DNA from: CAZMXI01 sp964570205
GTDB taxonomy: Bacteria; Planctomycetota; Phycisphaerae; Tepidisphaerales; Tepidisphaeraceae
Length of the DNA: 26,716 nt
NCBI GenBank assembly: GCA_964570205.1
Contig: CAZMXI010000058.1
Span: 1-26,716, forward strand
Reading direction: 5' to 3'
Position 1 is the first letter of the stretch, and each line of letters opens with the position of its first letter. This document shows positions 7,270-15,906 of this stretch, one piece after another. A model generated the notes under the pieces. That model had not been told where the DNA came from and did no database searches. It saw nothing but the letters and a program-made list of their open reading frames with translations. Made by a program: the position numbers and the translations under genes.

Positions 7270-8511
7270 ATGAGCCTCCCACGCGTTGCCGCTCTCCTGT
7301 CTGTTTGGATTGTCCTGTCCGCTCGGGCAACGGACGAGAAGAAGCCCATCGCCGCCATTAGCGAGAGCGCCATTCCGCTTCTACAGGAGATGTCGGCCGC
7401 CAGCTCCCGGCTGAAGTCCCTCGAGGCGTCCGGGACCCTGACCCTGGTGGTAGAGGAGCCCGGGCATACCAGCAAACGCGAGACGGCATTCAGCAGTATG
7501 TATCGGTCGCCAAACCTGTTCCGCCACGAGGTCGAGAGCCAGGAAGTGCTCGGCTCGACCGGCAAGAAGACTTACTTCTACATGCCTGCTAAGCGTACGT
7601 ACGAACAGGCGGATATGCCGACCGCCAAGGCGATGCTGTCGGACCTGCCGAAAGAGCACGCTCGGATCCTGTTCATGCAGGACCCCTTGGTGGCCATGGC
7701 GTTTTCAATGGACGCGGGGGCCGACCTGCGGGCGATGGCTGCGGACATCAGCAAGGCTGCCGATGAGGTGATCGGCGGCAAGAGCCACATCTCGCTGCGC
7801 ATCGTGCTTTCGGCCTCCAGGAGCACCATATACCTCCTGCTCGACCCCGACACGAAGCTCATCCGAAGGGCTCGGGTGGACCTCAGGCCGGCGTTGGCGG
7901 AGATGGGGCGGCCGGACATCATCAGCGCCACGTTCACGATTGACTATGGCGTTCTGAAGACAGATGCCGAGGTCAAGGAGGAGCAGTTTGCCTGGGTGCC
8001 CCCGCCCGGCTCAAAGGATCTGAATGCCCAAGCGGGACTTGGGAACCTGATGCAGGACTATTCAGGCGACCGCGCCGCATCGATGACAGGCAAGCCCGCG
8101 CCGGACTTCGCACTCACTGATCTGCAAGGCCACGCGGTGAAGCTCTCGCAGCTCAAGGGGCAAGTGGTGGTCGTGGATTTCTGGGCGACATGGTGCCCAC
8201 CTTGCGTGCGGTCGATGCCCGTGTGGGACAGGATCCAGAAGGATCTGGCCGACAAGGGAGTCAAGGTGCTGGCCGTTAACGTCCGCGAGCAGAAGGCGGA
8301 AATCGAGGCGTTTGTGCGCGAAAACAGCCTCGGTTTAACCATGCTCGTGGACGAGGCGGGCAAAGTCGCTGAACTCTATCACGCCACCGCGCTGCCGACG
8401 ACGTTTATCATCAACAGGGAAGGCGTGGTTCAGAAGGTTCACGTGGGCTTCCCGCCGGATGGCGAGAGAACGGTGCGGCAGGACCTGGCGGAGCTGGTCA
8501 AGGGCGGCTGA
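7270..8511 (+). CDS. Secreted TlpA-like thioredoxin fused to a lipoprotein-carrier-like domain
   Basis: The 413-aa protein has a signal peptide (about 1-20), then a roughly 240-residue region with alternating beta strands (ASGTLTLVVEEPG, TYFYMPAKRTYEQADMP, STIYLLLDPDTKLIRRARVDL, ATFTIDYGVLKTDAEV) resembling DUF2092/LolA-type lipoprotein-localisation folds. A C-terminal AhpC-TSA/TlpA thioredoxin domain (about 272-413) carries WCPPC at 308-312 and the cis-Pro turn ALPTTFIINREG. The thioredoxin part would act in the periplasm as a disulphide reductase or oxidase. This two-domain layout is common in Planctomycetota and Acidobacteriota, its partner unknown. ATG 7270 has GGAG at 7261. In-frame starts further upstream (6970, 7198) lack the signal-peptide context and a good ribosome site. 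Confidence 0.85.
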   Translation: MSLPRVAALLSVWIVLSARATDEKKPIAAISESAIPLLQEMSAASSRLKSLEASGTLTLVVEEPGHTSKRETAFSSMYRSPNLFRHEVESQEVLGSTGKKTYFYMPAKRTYEQADMPTAKAMLSDLPKEHARILFMQDPLVAMAFSMDAGADLRAMAADISKAADEVIGGKSHISLRIVLSASRSTIYLLLDPDTKLIRRARVDLRPALAEMGRPDIISATFTIDYGVLKTDAEVKEEQFAWVPPPGSKDLNAQAGLGNLMQDYSGDRAASMTGKPAPDFALTDLQGHAVKLSQLKGQVVVVDFWATWCPPCVRSMPVWDRIQKDLADKGVKVLAVNVREQKAEIEAFVRENSLGLTMLVDEAGKVAELYHATALPTTFIINREGVVQKVHVGFPPDGERTVRQDLAELVKGG

Positions 8512-8518
8512 TAACATG

Positions 8519-8527
8519 TGGGATAAT
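8519..8527 (+). promoter_or_regulatory. Weak extended -10 candidate upstream of the HDOD-GGDEF gene
   Basis: TGGGATAAT fits TGn plus a GATAAT hexamer, without a clear -35. It lies just after the TlpA-like stop codon and 117 bp before ATG 8644. Confidence 0.25.
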
Positions 8528-8643
8528 GAGGCAGTCCGAATCCGGACTAGATTCTTGCGCTATTCGCCAAGTGCGTCTGCCATCACGCCGATAATGCTGA
8601 TGAGACGTGTGCGCATGGCGCGCTAGCCTGGTCGGAATGCCAC

Positions 8644-10146
8644 ATGAACCAACAGCTTGAACAGAGAATACGGCAATGCCCCACGTTGCCCAGCCTTCCG
8701 GCGATTGCCCTGCAAGTGCTGGAGCTGACGCAGAAGGAGCAGGTGGACATCGCCGAGATTGCACGGATCATCTCCAAAGATCCCGCGTTGTCGTCGAAGA
8801 TCCTTCGCACGGTCAACTCCAGTTTCTATGGCCGAAGCCAGAGCATCAGCACGATCAGCCACGCCCTGGTCATTCTGGGCTTGCAGTCGGTGAAGACGCT
8901 GGTGCTTGGGTTCTCGCTGGTGACGCGCATGGCGAAGACCGGCTCCCGAGGTTTTAAGCATATCGATTACTGGCGGCGCAGCGTGTACGCTGCGACGGCC
9001 GCTCGGACGCTGGCGGGGAAACTCCAGATCGTGCAGCAGGAGGAGTGCTTTCTTGCCGCCCTCCTGATGGACATCGGAATGCTCGTGCTGGACCAGGTGA
9101 TCGGTGATCCCTACGGGCAGATCCACTCGCGGGTCTCGCGGCACGGTGAACTGGCCATGGCCGAGCAGGCGGCGCTCGGGATGAGCCACGGCGACGTGTC
9201 GGGCATTCTCGCCGGCCACTGGAAACTGCCTCCGGTGCTGGCGGTGCCGATGAGCCACCATCATCGGCCGCAGGATGTGACGGATCCGGCGTTGCAGAAG
9301 CTGTCTGAGGTTGTCTGCATGGCCAGCCAGTGCGCGGATATCTTCGTGGAAGAGAACGCCGCGGAACCGATCGCGCTGGTTCGCACCTGCTGCCAGGAGA
9401 AATTCAGCATGACCGAATCGGCCTGCGATGCCATGCTGGACGAGATCGGCCATCGCACACGCGAAGTGGCGCCGATGTTCGAGGTCAGCATCGCGGCCAG
9501 CGCGAATTACGAGTCGATTCTCAAGAGCGCCAACGAAGCCCTGGTCGACCTGACGCTGCGTACGCAGCAGCAGGCCGCGAGCCTCGAGCAGCAGAACATG
9601 CGACTCAAAGAGCAGGCCACGACCGACGCCCTCACGGGTCTGGCGAACCGCGCGCAGCTTGACCAGTTCATTGCGGGGAAGTTCGCGGCCGCGGCATCTC
9701 GCGGGAAGCCCCTGGCGATGCTCATGATCGACGTGGATCGTTTCAAGCTGGTCAACGATCAGCATGGGCATGCGGTTGGCGACCAGGTGCTCAGGTGGGT
9801 GGGACGTATCCTCCGGGCCGCGGCGCGAGCCACTGATCTGGCGGCGCGATACGGAGGCGAAGAACTGGCCCTGATCATGCCCGACACGAGCAAGGCAAGT
9901 GCTGCGGCCACCGCCGAGTGCATCCGGCGAGCCATTTCCGCGCGCCCGGTCGCCTGTGACGGCGCGACGGTTCCCGTGACCGTCAGCATCGGCGTGGCGG
10001 CTCTGGAAGCGGGCGTTCCGTTCACGCAACCGGTTCACCTGATGAAGGCGGCCGACCTGGCCGTCTATGCCGCCAAGAACGGCGGGCGGAACTGCGTCAA
10101 AGTGTTCTCAATCAAGGCCGGAGCCGCGGCGACGGCCGCTGCGTGA
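8644..10146 (+). CDS. HDOD-GGDEF protein, probable active diguanylate cyclase
   Basis: The 500-aa soluble protein has an N-terminal HDOD domain (about 10-210; PTLPSLPAIALQVLEL, ISKDPALSSKILRTVNSSFYG, and a partial HD-like DIGMLVLDQ core), a helical linker with a Gln-rich coiled coil (about 300-325), and a C-terminal GGDEF domain (about 326-490). The GGDEF domain has DALTGLANRAQLDQF, IDVDRFKLVND, the active-site variant GGEEL at 404-408 and an inhibitory I-site RATD at 395-398, five residues upstream. GGEEL is catalytically competent in known cyclases, so it probably makes c-di-GMP from two GTP and is product-inhibited. What HDOD senses is unknown. The ribosome site is weak (GGAATGCC). It sits 132 bp after the TlpA-like gene. 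Confidence 0.92.
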   Translation: MNQQLEQRIRQCPTLPSLPAIALQVLELTQKEQVDIAEIARIISKDPALSSKILRTVNSSFYGRSQSISTISHALVILGLQSVKTLVLGFSLVTRMAKTGSRGFKHIDYWRRSVYAATAARTLAGKLQIVQQEECFLAALLMDIGMLVLDQVIGDPYGQIHSRVSRHGELAMAEQAALGMSHGDVSGILAGHWKLPPVLAVPMSHHHRPQDVTDPALQKLSEVVCMASQCADIFVEENAAEPIALVRTCCQEKFSMTESACDAMLDEIGHRTREVAPMFEVSIAASANYESILKSANEALVDLTLRTQQQAASLEQQNMRLKEQATTDALTGLANRAQLDQFIAGKFAAAASRGKPLAMLMIDVDRFKLVNDQHGHAVGDQVLRWVGRILRAAARATDLAARYGGEELALIMPDTSKASAAATAECIRRAISARPVACDGATVPVTVSIGVAALEAGVPFTQPVHLMKAADLAVYAAKNGGRNCVKVFSIKAGAAATAAA

Positions 10147-10214
10147 GGGCGCACACAGGACAGTACTACGGCTCCTTGCCGGCTTGCCATCGTGCAACGG
10201 CAACTCCGGCGAAG

Positions 10215-10220
10215 TACAAT
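10215..10220 (+). promoter_or_regulatory. TACAAT hexamer six bases before a GTG start (leaderless candidate)
   Basis: TACAAT ends six bases before the GTG at 10227, where no Shine-Dalgarno is visible. Used as a -10 it would start transcription at or next to the start codon. Confidence 0.3.
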
Positions 10221-10226
10221 ACCGTC

Positions 10227-10678
10227 GTGAACCAGTCAATCGACCACAATGGCCCGGCCGCCACGGATGACGCAGGCGAAGACTGCCGTCGCTCCATCGT
10301 TGTGCCCGTCGGCCTTGCCGCGGTGGGCGTGGTGTTTTTCTCCATGGTGGTGTTGCTGTTCTGGCACTCGGTTGTGAAAGCGCCGGTCACGCCGTCAGCG
10401 ATGTTTGTGATCATCGGCAATGAGCGGTTGAGCGGGGTGTCGGTCATCGTCGAAGGCGCGAATGTGGAGCCGCTGGCCCGCGTCCTGACCCCTGAAAACA
10501 AGTATGTCTGCCGGGTGTCGGTGCNNNNNNNNNNCCGGGGACATATAACATGTACGTCCGCCTGCCCATGGGCGCGGAGCGACCTGTGTTTCTTTCTCGC
10601 AAGGTTTACGAGCGGGATTACGTCAAGGTGAACCTGGGCGATGCTGTGATCGGCACGACGCAGCCCAGTCGGCGGTGA
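10227..10678 (+). CDS. Membrane-anchored hypothetical protein interrupted by an assembly gap
   Basis: From GTG 10227 the frame gives a short polar N-terminus, one transmembrane helix (about 24-50, IVVPVGLAAVGVVFFSMVVLLFW) and an outer domain beginning PSAMFVIIGNERLSGVSVIVEGANVEP. Ten Ns follow at 10525-10534. After them the coding frame is shifted: the frame starting at 10535 reads PGTYNMYVRLPMGAERPVFLSRKVYERDYVKV and stops at 10676-10678. So the true gap length is not 10 and the two parts are one gene, not two. The beta-rich outer part resembles PEGA/carboxypeptidase-regulatory-like surface domains, but no family is certain. An upstream in-frame ATG at 10143 overlaps the preceding gene's end and is less likely. 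Confidence 0.6.
10525..10534. other. Assembly gap (10 N)
   Basis: A run of ten Ns. The reading frame on either side differs, so the placeholder length is not the true length. Confidence 0.99.
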
Positions 10679-10752
10679 CTCTCAAGCTGCCGTCCGAAAT
10701 TGCTCACGCACAACAATTGCTCGCAGGGCGCCCCTTTCATCCAACGAAAAGC

Positions 10753-10761
10753 TGGTACAAT
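10753..10761 (+). promoter_or_regulatory. Extended -10 promoter for the sugar ABC operon
   Basis: TGGTACAAT matches the extended -10 form (TGn plus TACAAT). The predicted start near 10768 leaves a leader of about 100 nt before ATG 10870. No clear -35 is seen. Confidence 0.45.
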
Positions 10762-10869
10762 TCGCCGCTGCGGCTCCGTGGACGTCTGGACCGCGGCGCG
10801 GGGCGGCGACGGGCCGCTGTCCGCCGAAAGTTCTGGTAGTCATGGATGTCCATCTGCGCTGGAGGAAGC

Positions 10870-11838
10870 ATGTTGAGAACGGCTTTGATGTCGGCCTGCT
10901 GTCTGGCGATGGTGTTGACGGTCGGGTGCAAGAAAGAGAATGCTGGCGGTTCCGGCAAGTTACGGATTGCGGTGGTTCCCAAGGGAACCAGCCACGTGTT
11001 CTGGAAGAGCGTCGAGGCCGGTGCGAAGAAAGCCGGGCAGGAACTGGGCGTCGAGATCATCTGGAAGGGGCCGCTGAAGGAGGATGACCGCGCCGAGCAG
11101 ATCAAAGTGGTTCAGCAGTTCGTATCGGAAGGCGTGGATGGGATCGTGCTGGCACCCCTGGATTACAAAGCTCTGACGCAGCCCGTGGCCATGGCCACCG
11201 ACAAGAAGATCCCTGTGGTCATTTTTGATTCGGCCTTGGAGGGCCAGGCCGGCAAGGATTTCGTCAGCTTCGTCGCGACGGACAACCGCAAGGGCGGCGA
11301 GATGGCGGGCCGACAGCTTGCGAAACTTCTGAACAACCAGGGCAATGTCGTCCTGCTCCGCTACGCCGTGGGTTCCGCAAGCACCGACGAGCGCGAGGCG
11401 GGATTCCTTGATGTCATGAAGCAGCACCCAGGCATCAAGATGATCGTTGACAACCAGTATGGCGGGGCGACGTTCAGCGAGGCCAAGAACAAGGCCCTGA
11501 CGCTCAAGGATGACCTCAAAAAGGCGCAGGGCATCTTCTGCCCTAACGAGTCGAGCACCCTGGGCATGCTCAGCGCCCTCCAGGATGAGGGGCTCGCGGG
11601 CAAGGTGGTCTTTGTCGGCTTTGATGCGACGCCGCCGCTGGTTGATGCTTTGCGAAAGGGCGAAATCAAGGCGCTGGTCGCCCAGAATCCCACAAAGATG
11701 GGATACGAGGGTGTCAAGACGCTCGTCGCCCACATCAAGGGCCAGAAGCCCGAGCCCCGTGTGGATACGGGCGTTGAGTTAATCACCGTCGACCGGCTTG
11801 AACAGCCGGCGATCAAGGAACTGTTGGGGGCGGAGTAG
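10870..11838 (+). CDS. Lipoprotein sugar-binding protein of an ABC importer (RbsB/periplasmic-binding type I family)
   Basis: The 322-aa product starts with a lipoprotein signal peptide (MLRTALMSACCLAMVLTVGC, lipid Cys at 20), so it is tethered to a membrane. The rest is a two-lobe type I binding protein: LRIAVVPKGTSHVFWKSVEAGAKKAG at the N-terminus, EGVDGIVLAPLDYKAL, KKIPVVIFDSAL, VSFVATDNRKGGEMAGRQLAK, FCPNESSTLGML, VVFVGFDATPPLVDALRKGEIKALVAQNP and the closing GVELITVD. These motifs match the ribose/xylose/autoinducer-2 binding group; the sugar cannot be named. ATG 10870 has GGAGGAA directly upstream; the in-frame ATG at 10846 lacks one. It is the first gene of an importer operon, four bases before the ATPase gene. 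Confidence 0.92.
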   Translation: MLRTALMSACCLAMVLTVGCKKENAGGSGKLRIAVVPKGTSHVFWKSVEAGAKKAGQELGVEIIWKGPLKEDDRAEQIKVVQQFVSEGVDGIVLAPLDYKALTQPVAMATDKKIPVVIFDSALEGQAGKDFVSFVATDNRKGGEMAGRQLAKLLNNQGNVVLLRYAVGSASTDEREAGFLDVMKQHPGIKMIVDNQYGGATFSEAKNKALTLKDDLKKAQGIFCPNESSTLGMLSALQDEGLAGKVVFVGFDATPPLVDALRKGEIKALVAQNPTKMGYEGVKTLVAHIKGQKPEPRVDTGVELITVDRLEQPAIKELLGAE

Positions 11839-11842
11839 GCTC

Positions 11843-13432
11843 ATGGCGGGCGGCGCTGTCGGGACCCATCAGATACACTGTGCCTCTCCCTCCTGCGGGG
11901 CGCTGCTTCCGCCCGATGCGCGGTTCTGCGCACACTGCGGGCATCCCTGCGCCGGTCATGCGCGGTTGCGCATGGCTGGTGTCCGCAAGCGATTCGGCGC
12001 GACGCTCGCGCTGGCGGGCGTTGACCTCGTCGTGAATGCCGGCGAAGTCCTGGCCCTGGTCGGCGAGAACGGCGCGGGCAAAAGCACCCTGATGAAGGTC
12101 TTGTCGGGTGCGCATTTGCCCGATGACGGCCAGATGTGGCTGGACGGCGAGGCGTACTGCCCGCGTCAGCCCCTTGATGCTCGCCGCTGCGGCGTCGCGA
12201 TGATCTACCAGGAGTTGTCGCTGGCGCGACACCTCTCGGTCATGGAGAACATCCTGCTTGGCATGGAGCCGTGCCGCGGGCCGTTCATGAACTGGGGGCA
12301 GATCCGGCGCCGCGCCGCCGAGGCGATGACGATCCTCGGCCGTCCTGACATTCCCATTGACATTCCTGTGGGCAAGCTGTCCATCGCCGAGCAGCAACTC
12401 GTGGAGATCGGCCGGGCCGTGGCGATCGGCTGCCGCGTGCTGGTGCTGGACGAGCCGACGAGCAGCCTGACCAAGAAGGACATCTCGCTGCTATTCGATC
12501 TGGTGAACCGGCTCAAACAGGCCGGCCACGCCATCGTCTACATTTCGCACTTCCTGGAGGAAGTGAAGGGAATCTCCGATCGTTACACGGTCCTGCGCGA
12601 CGGCCAGAGCGTCGGCGGCGGCCGGACATCCGAAGCGAGCATCGATCAGATCGTGTCGCTGATGGTCGGGCGCACTGTGGATGAACTGTATCCGCGATCG
12701 CCGCGCGTGGCGGGCGAAGCGGTCCTGGAACTGGTCAACTTGGCCGGTGCGGGCAAGCCCCAGTCGGCCTCTCTGATGCTGCACCGCGGAGAGGTTCTCG
12801 GCATCGCCGGGCTGGTCGGCGCGGGGCGGACCGAGTTGCTCCGCACCATTTTTGGCTTGGCTCCGGTGAAGGCCGGCCAGATACGGGTGGCCGGCTTCCA
12901 CGGGCCCCGGTCGCCCAATTGCCGCTGGGCTCAGGGAATGGGGATGGTGAGCGAGGATCGCAAGGCCGAAGGCCTGGCGCTGAACCTCAGCATCTCCGAC
13001 AACACGACGATGTCGAGCCTTCGACCGCTTGTCCTGCCATCGCGACAGGAGGCGCATTCGCAGCGATGGATCGATCGCCTGGCGATCAAGTGCCGCTCTC
13101 CGCGGCAGAGCGTGGGCGATCTGTCCGGAGGGAATCAACAGAAGGTGGCCCTGGCCAGGTTGCTGCACCATGACGTGGACGTGCTGCTGCTGGATGAACC
13201 CACGCGCGGCATCGATGTCGGCTCCAAAGCCCAGATCTACCAGGTCATCAATGAGCTGGCGTGCAAGGGCAAGGCGGTGCTGGTTGTTTCCAGTTACCTG
13301 CCGGAGCTGATGGGGATATGCGATCGGATTGCCGTGATGTGCCGCGGCGTGCTGGGCGACGCACGCCCGGTCGATCAAACTGACGAACACCAGATCATGC
13401 TTGAGGCCACCGGTTCCGGAGACACCGAATGA
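11843..13432 (+). CDS. Sugar ABC importer ATPase (RbsA-type, two ATPase domains) with N-terminal zinc ribbon
   Basis: The 529-aa protein holds two ABC domains in tandem. Domain 1 has Walker A GENGAGKS (74-81), the signature variant LSIAEQQ (179-185) and Walker B VLVLDEP (199-205). Domain 2 has the degenerate Walker A GLVGAGRTE usual in RbsA-like proteins, a good LSGGNQQ (427-433) and LLLDEPTRG (448-456). It would power import of the sugar delivered by the upstream lipoprotein. Unusually, residues 13-36 form a zinc-ribbon-like motif (Cys13, Cys18, Cys29, Cys32 in C-x4-C-x10-C-x2-C, each pair followed by G) ahead of the normal ATPase start. The ATG at 11843 has GGAG at proper spacing, so the ribbon is part of the protein. 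Its stop overlaps the permease start as ATGA. Confidence 0.92.
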   Translation: MAGGAVGTHQIHCASPSCGALLPPDARFCAHCGHPCAGHARLRMAGVRKRFGATLALAGVDLVVNAGEVLALVGENGAGKSTLMKVLSGAHLPDDGQMWLDGEAYCPRQPLDARRCGVAMIYQELSLARHLSVMENILLGMEPCRGPFMNWGQIRRRAAEAMTILGRPDIPIDIPVGKLSIAEQQLVEIGRAVAIGCRVLVLDEPTSSLTKKDISLLFDLVNRLKQAGHAIVYISHFLEEVKGISDRYTVLRDGQSVGGGRTSEASIDQIVSLMVGRTVDELYPRSPRVAGEAVLELVNLAGAGKPQSASLMLHRGEVLGIAGLVGAGRTELLRTIFGLAPVKAGQIRVAGFHGPRSPNCRWAQGMGMVSEDRKAEGLALNLSISDNTTMSSLRPLVLPSRQEAHSQRWIDRLAIKCRSPRQSVGDLSGGNQQKVALARLLHHDVDVLLLDEPTRGIDVGSKAQIYQVINELACKGKAVLVVSSYLPELMGICDRIAVMCRGVLGDARPVDQTDEHQIMLEATGSGDTE

Positions 13433-14622
13433 CCACCCTGTCGTACGAAACGCCGCTGCGCGCCCGCGCTATGAGCTACAGGTCGCTGCTTGCCCAGCTT
13501 GGGCCGCTTGTCGGGCTGGTGTTTGTCACCGCCCTGTTTTCCGCTCTGCGCCCCGATACCTTCCTGACCATCGGCAACGGCGAAATGATTCTCCGCCAGA
13601 CGGCAGTAGTCGGCACCGCGGCACTGGGCATGGCGCTGATCATCATCTCCGGCGGCATCGACCTGTCCGTCGGCTCGGCGATCGCCCTGGTCAGCGTCTG
13701 CATCGCGTTGTTTCTTCCACACGCGGTGAACGATCCGAATCACCCGGGCCGTACGATTGTCTCGCTGGGAGTCGCCCCGATCCTTGCGGCAGCGGGAGGC
13801 ATTACGGTCGGCGCCCTGCTGGGGCTGTCCATTGGTTCGATGGTCGTGGGGCATGTCGGGCGAGTCTTTTCGGCTATCCTCGGCCTGCTCGTCGGGTGGT
13901 ATCTCCGCGGCCAGTTCGTCAGTCCCGCGGCGGGTTGGACCATTGCCGTCGCGGCCGGTATCGCTGTCACCGCGGCCGGCATCGTCCTGAATGAATGGCT
14001 GGTCAAGCGGGTCGAACTGCTGCCGTTCATCGTAACGCTGGGCACCTGGGGCGCGTTTCGCGGGCTGGCGAAGTTGCTGGCTGACAGCTCCATGGTCTAC
14101 TCCGAAAAGACATGGCTCAATGCGCTGCTGAAGCCAATTCACGCAGATCGGTTGTGGCTGTTGACGCCCGGGGTATGGATGATGGTTATCCTGGCAATGG
14201 CGGCGGCCGCCATGCTGCGCTATACGCGGTTCGGGCGGCATGTCTTCGCCATCGGTTCCAACGAGCAGACAGCGAGGCTGTGCGGCGTCAACGTCGAGCG
14301 CACGAAGATTCTCATCTACACCCTCGCGGCCGTGTTCACGGGCCTGGCAGGGCTCCTTCAGTATTCCTATCTGGGCCTTGGTGATCCGACGACCGCGAAC
14401 GGCGCCGAACTCGACATCATCGCGGCGGTGGTCATTGGCGGGGCGAGCCTCTCGGGCGGCCAGGGATCCATCCTGGGCACGATCGTAGGAGCGCTGATCA
14501 TGAGCGTCGTTGCCAGCGGCTGCACCAAGATGGGCTGGCGCAACGAGGTTCAGCAGATCGTCACGGGAGGAATCATCGTTCTGGCTGTATCGATCGACCG
14601 TCTCCGGACGCGCCGCGCGTGA
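13429..14622 (+). CDS. Sugar ABC importer permease (RbsC/XylH-type)
   Basis: The 397-aa integral membrane protein carries the BPD_transp_2 signatures: IISGGIDLSVGSAIAL near the start, LLPFIVTLGTWGAFRGLAKLL in the middle, GRHVFAIGSNEQTARLCGVNVERTKILIYTLAAVFTGLAG, and ELDIIAAVVIGGASLSGGQGSILGT. It is longer than the roughly 320-aa RbsC because two extra hydrophobic segments (about residues 120-175) lie before the FIVTLGT motif, as in XylH-sized permeases. It forms the membrane channel for the binding protein and ATPase encoded just upstream and is translationally coupled to the ATPase (ATGA). Its last 50 bp overlap the 3' end of the convergent LuxR-type gene. Confidence 0.93.
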   Translation: MTTLSYETPLRARAMSYRSLLAQLGPLVGLVFVTALFSALRPDTFLTIGNGEMILRQTAVVGTAALGMALIIISGGIDLSVGSAIALVSVCIALFLPHAVNDPNHPGRTIVSLGVAPILAAAGGITVGALLGLSIGSMVVGHVGRVFSAILGLLVGWYLRGQFVSPAAGWTIAVAAGIAVTAAGIVLNEWLVKRVELLPFIVTLGTWGAFRGLAKLLADSSMVYSEKTWLNALLKPIHADRLWLLTPGVWMMVILAMAAAAMLRYTRFGRHVFAIGSNEQTARLCGVNVERTKILIYTLAAVFTGLAGLLQYSYLGLGDPTTANGAELDIIAAVVIGGASLSGGQGSILGTIVGALIMSVVASGCTKMGWRNEVQQIVTGGIIVLAVSIDRLRTRRA

Positions 14623-15574
14623 GCGGCTGGGCGCCGGCCGCCGTTGGGCTGTCTTCGTTCGATTGCAGATAGGTCACCAGATTCGCCTTGCGGTTCTGCA
14701 AATTGAGCTTGCGCCGGATGTTCTCGCGGTGTCGGCGCACCGTCGCCTCAGATATGCAGCGTAGTTGTGCGATCTCCTTGGTGGATAGGCCATTGCGGAT
14801 CATGGCGCTGATGGCGACCTCGACCGGCGTAAGCTCCACGTGCTGCCGCGAAAGCTGGGTCAAAAACGGCGAGGCGATTTCCTGCAGGCTCTGACGCAGC
14901 AGGGTGACATAGGATCGAGGCCGGCCGGACACGGCCAGTTCCAGCTCAAACACGATGGGCATGATGATCTTCTGGATGTTGCCCAGGATCGAGGCGCGGA
15001 TGTCGCGCTTCTCATCCTCCAGCTTCGACAGCAGGGTTCGGAGCGTGATGTTGCTCTCTTGGAGCATCTGGTGCTGAACCTGCAGAGCCTGGTGCGCATC
15101 CCGCAGGTCGCCCTCGATCTTGAGATGGACCAGTGCGCTGCCGACACGCTCGGCGACAGCCCGGATCAGCGCGTGTTCTTCCCGGAGAAAAGGCCCGTCG
15201 GGCAGAATCGGCACTCCGGGGCGGTAACAAACCTCCACGAATCCTTCCGGTTTCCCGTCCACCCGCACTTCTGCGGACATGCTCCACTTGCTGGGCTGGA
15301 AGTTCTCGCTGACGAATGCCCGCTGGCCATGTGTGATGCGAGCACACGCATGCTCGGGAAACTGCCATGCCTTCGGCAGATAGACCGCCACCGCCTGAAG
15401 GAAGTGCTCGACAGAGTGGAAATGCAGCTCCCGCAGGTTGGAAATGGCATACAGACACTCCAGTTCCTTCACTCGCTCGCGCAGGGCAAATTGCAGATCT
15501 GCGATCGAGCGCGACAGGTCATTGGTGTCGCCAACCGATGCGGCGGCGAGTGAGCGTTTTGGCTTATTGCCCAT
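14573..15574 (-). CDS. LuxR-type transcription regulator with an N-terminal GAF-like sensor
   Basis: The 333-aa protein has an N-terminal coiled segment (FALRERVKELECLYAISNL), a GAF-like region (about 45-160), a second coiled coil (about 155-200) and a C-terminal LuxR/GerE DNA-binding domain: LTPVEVAISAMIRNGLSTKEIAQLRCISEATVRRHRENIRRKLNLQNRKANLVTYL. This layout matches a PAS/GAF-LuxR family common in delta-proteobacteria and Planctomycetota, where the ligand is usually unknown. It overlaps the permease gene by 50 bp at the 3' end and is divergent from the gdhA group, so it could regulate either neighbour. The ATG at 15574 has no Shine-Dalgarno; ATATAG precedes it by about six bases. Confidence 0.88.
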   Translation of the reverse strand: MGNKPKRSLAAASVGDTNDLSRSIADLQFALRERVKELECLYAISNLRELHFHSVEHFLQAVAVYLPKAWQFPEHACARITHGQRAFVSENFQPSKWSMSAEVRVDGKPEGFVEVCYRPGVPILPDGPFLREEHALIRAVAERVGSALVHLKIEGDLRDAHQALQVQHQMLQESNITLRTLLSKLEDEKRDIRASILGNIQKIIMPIVFELELAVSGRPRSYVTLLRQSLQEIASPFLTQLSRQHVELTPVEVAISAMIRNGLSTKEIAQLRCISEATVRRHRENIRRKLNLQNRKANLVTYLQSNEDSPTAAGAQPLTRGASGDGRSIQPER

Positions 15575-15906
15575 AGAATGCCTATATCCAGGGTGCTGAT
15601 CACCAGAACGTTGCCTATCGTGGTCGAAATCCCCGGGTCAGTCAAGAGCAGACCGGGATGGGATCTGACCCACAAATTCCCTGACAATGCGCATCTTGCG
15701 GCCCTTGATGCATGCCATGCTGGCATACCGAGATAGGCAAAACCTACGCATAACATGGGCAATATAAATGATATGGCGAATAGGCGATATGTGGCTTGTA
15801 AGTGCCACACTGGGTGCGTTGTTGTGCCCTCGCAACATCTCTAAAGTGGCTTTCCGTTACGGAACTGGTGTTGGATTCCATGCAAGTGCCCATCCAGGAG
15901 GCCGCG
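15575..15906. promoter_or_regulatory. Divergent intergenic region between the LuxR-type gene and the gdhA group
   Basis: About 330 bp without a gene, AT-richer than its surroundings between about 15740 and 15800. It holds an inverted repeat ATGCCA-tgc-TGGCAT at 15712-15726 and a GATATGgcgaatagGCGATATG pattern near 15772-15793, plausible operators. No -35/-10 pair stands out, so promoters are not placed. Confidence 0.3.

Noticed and set aside
8623..10038. Minus-strand open frame of 471 codons
   Set aside because: Antisense to the HDOD-GGDEF gene; Arg/His/Gln-rich with no domain.
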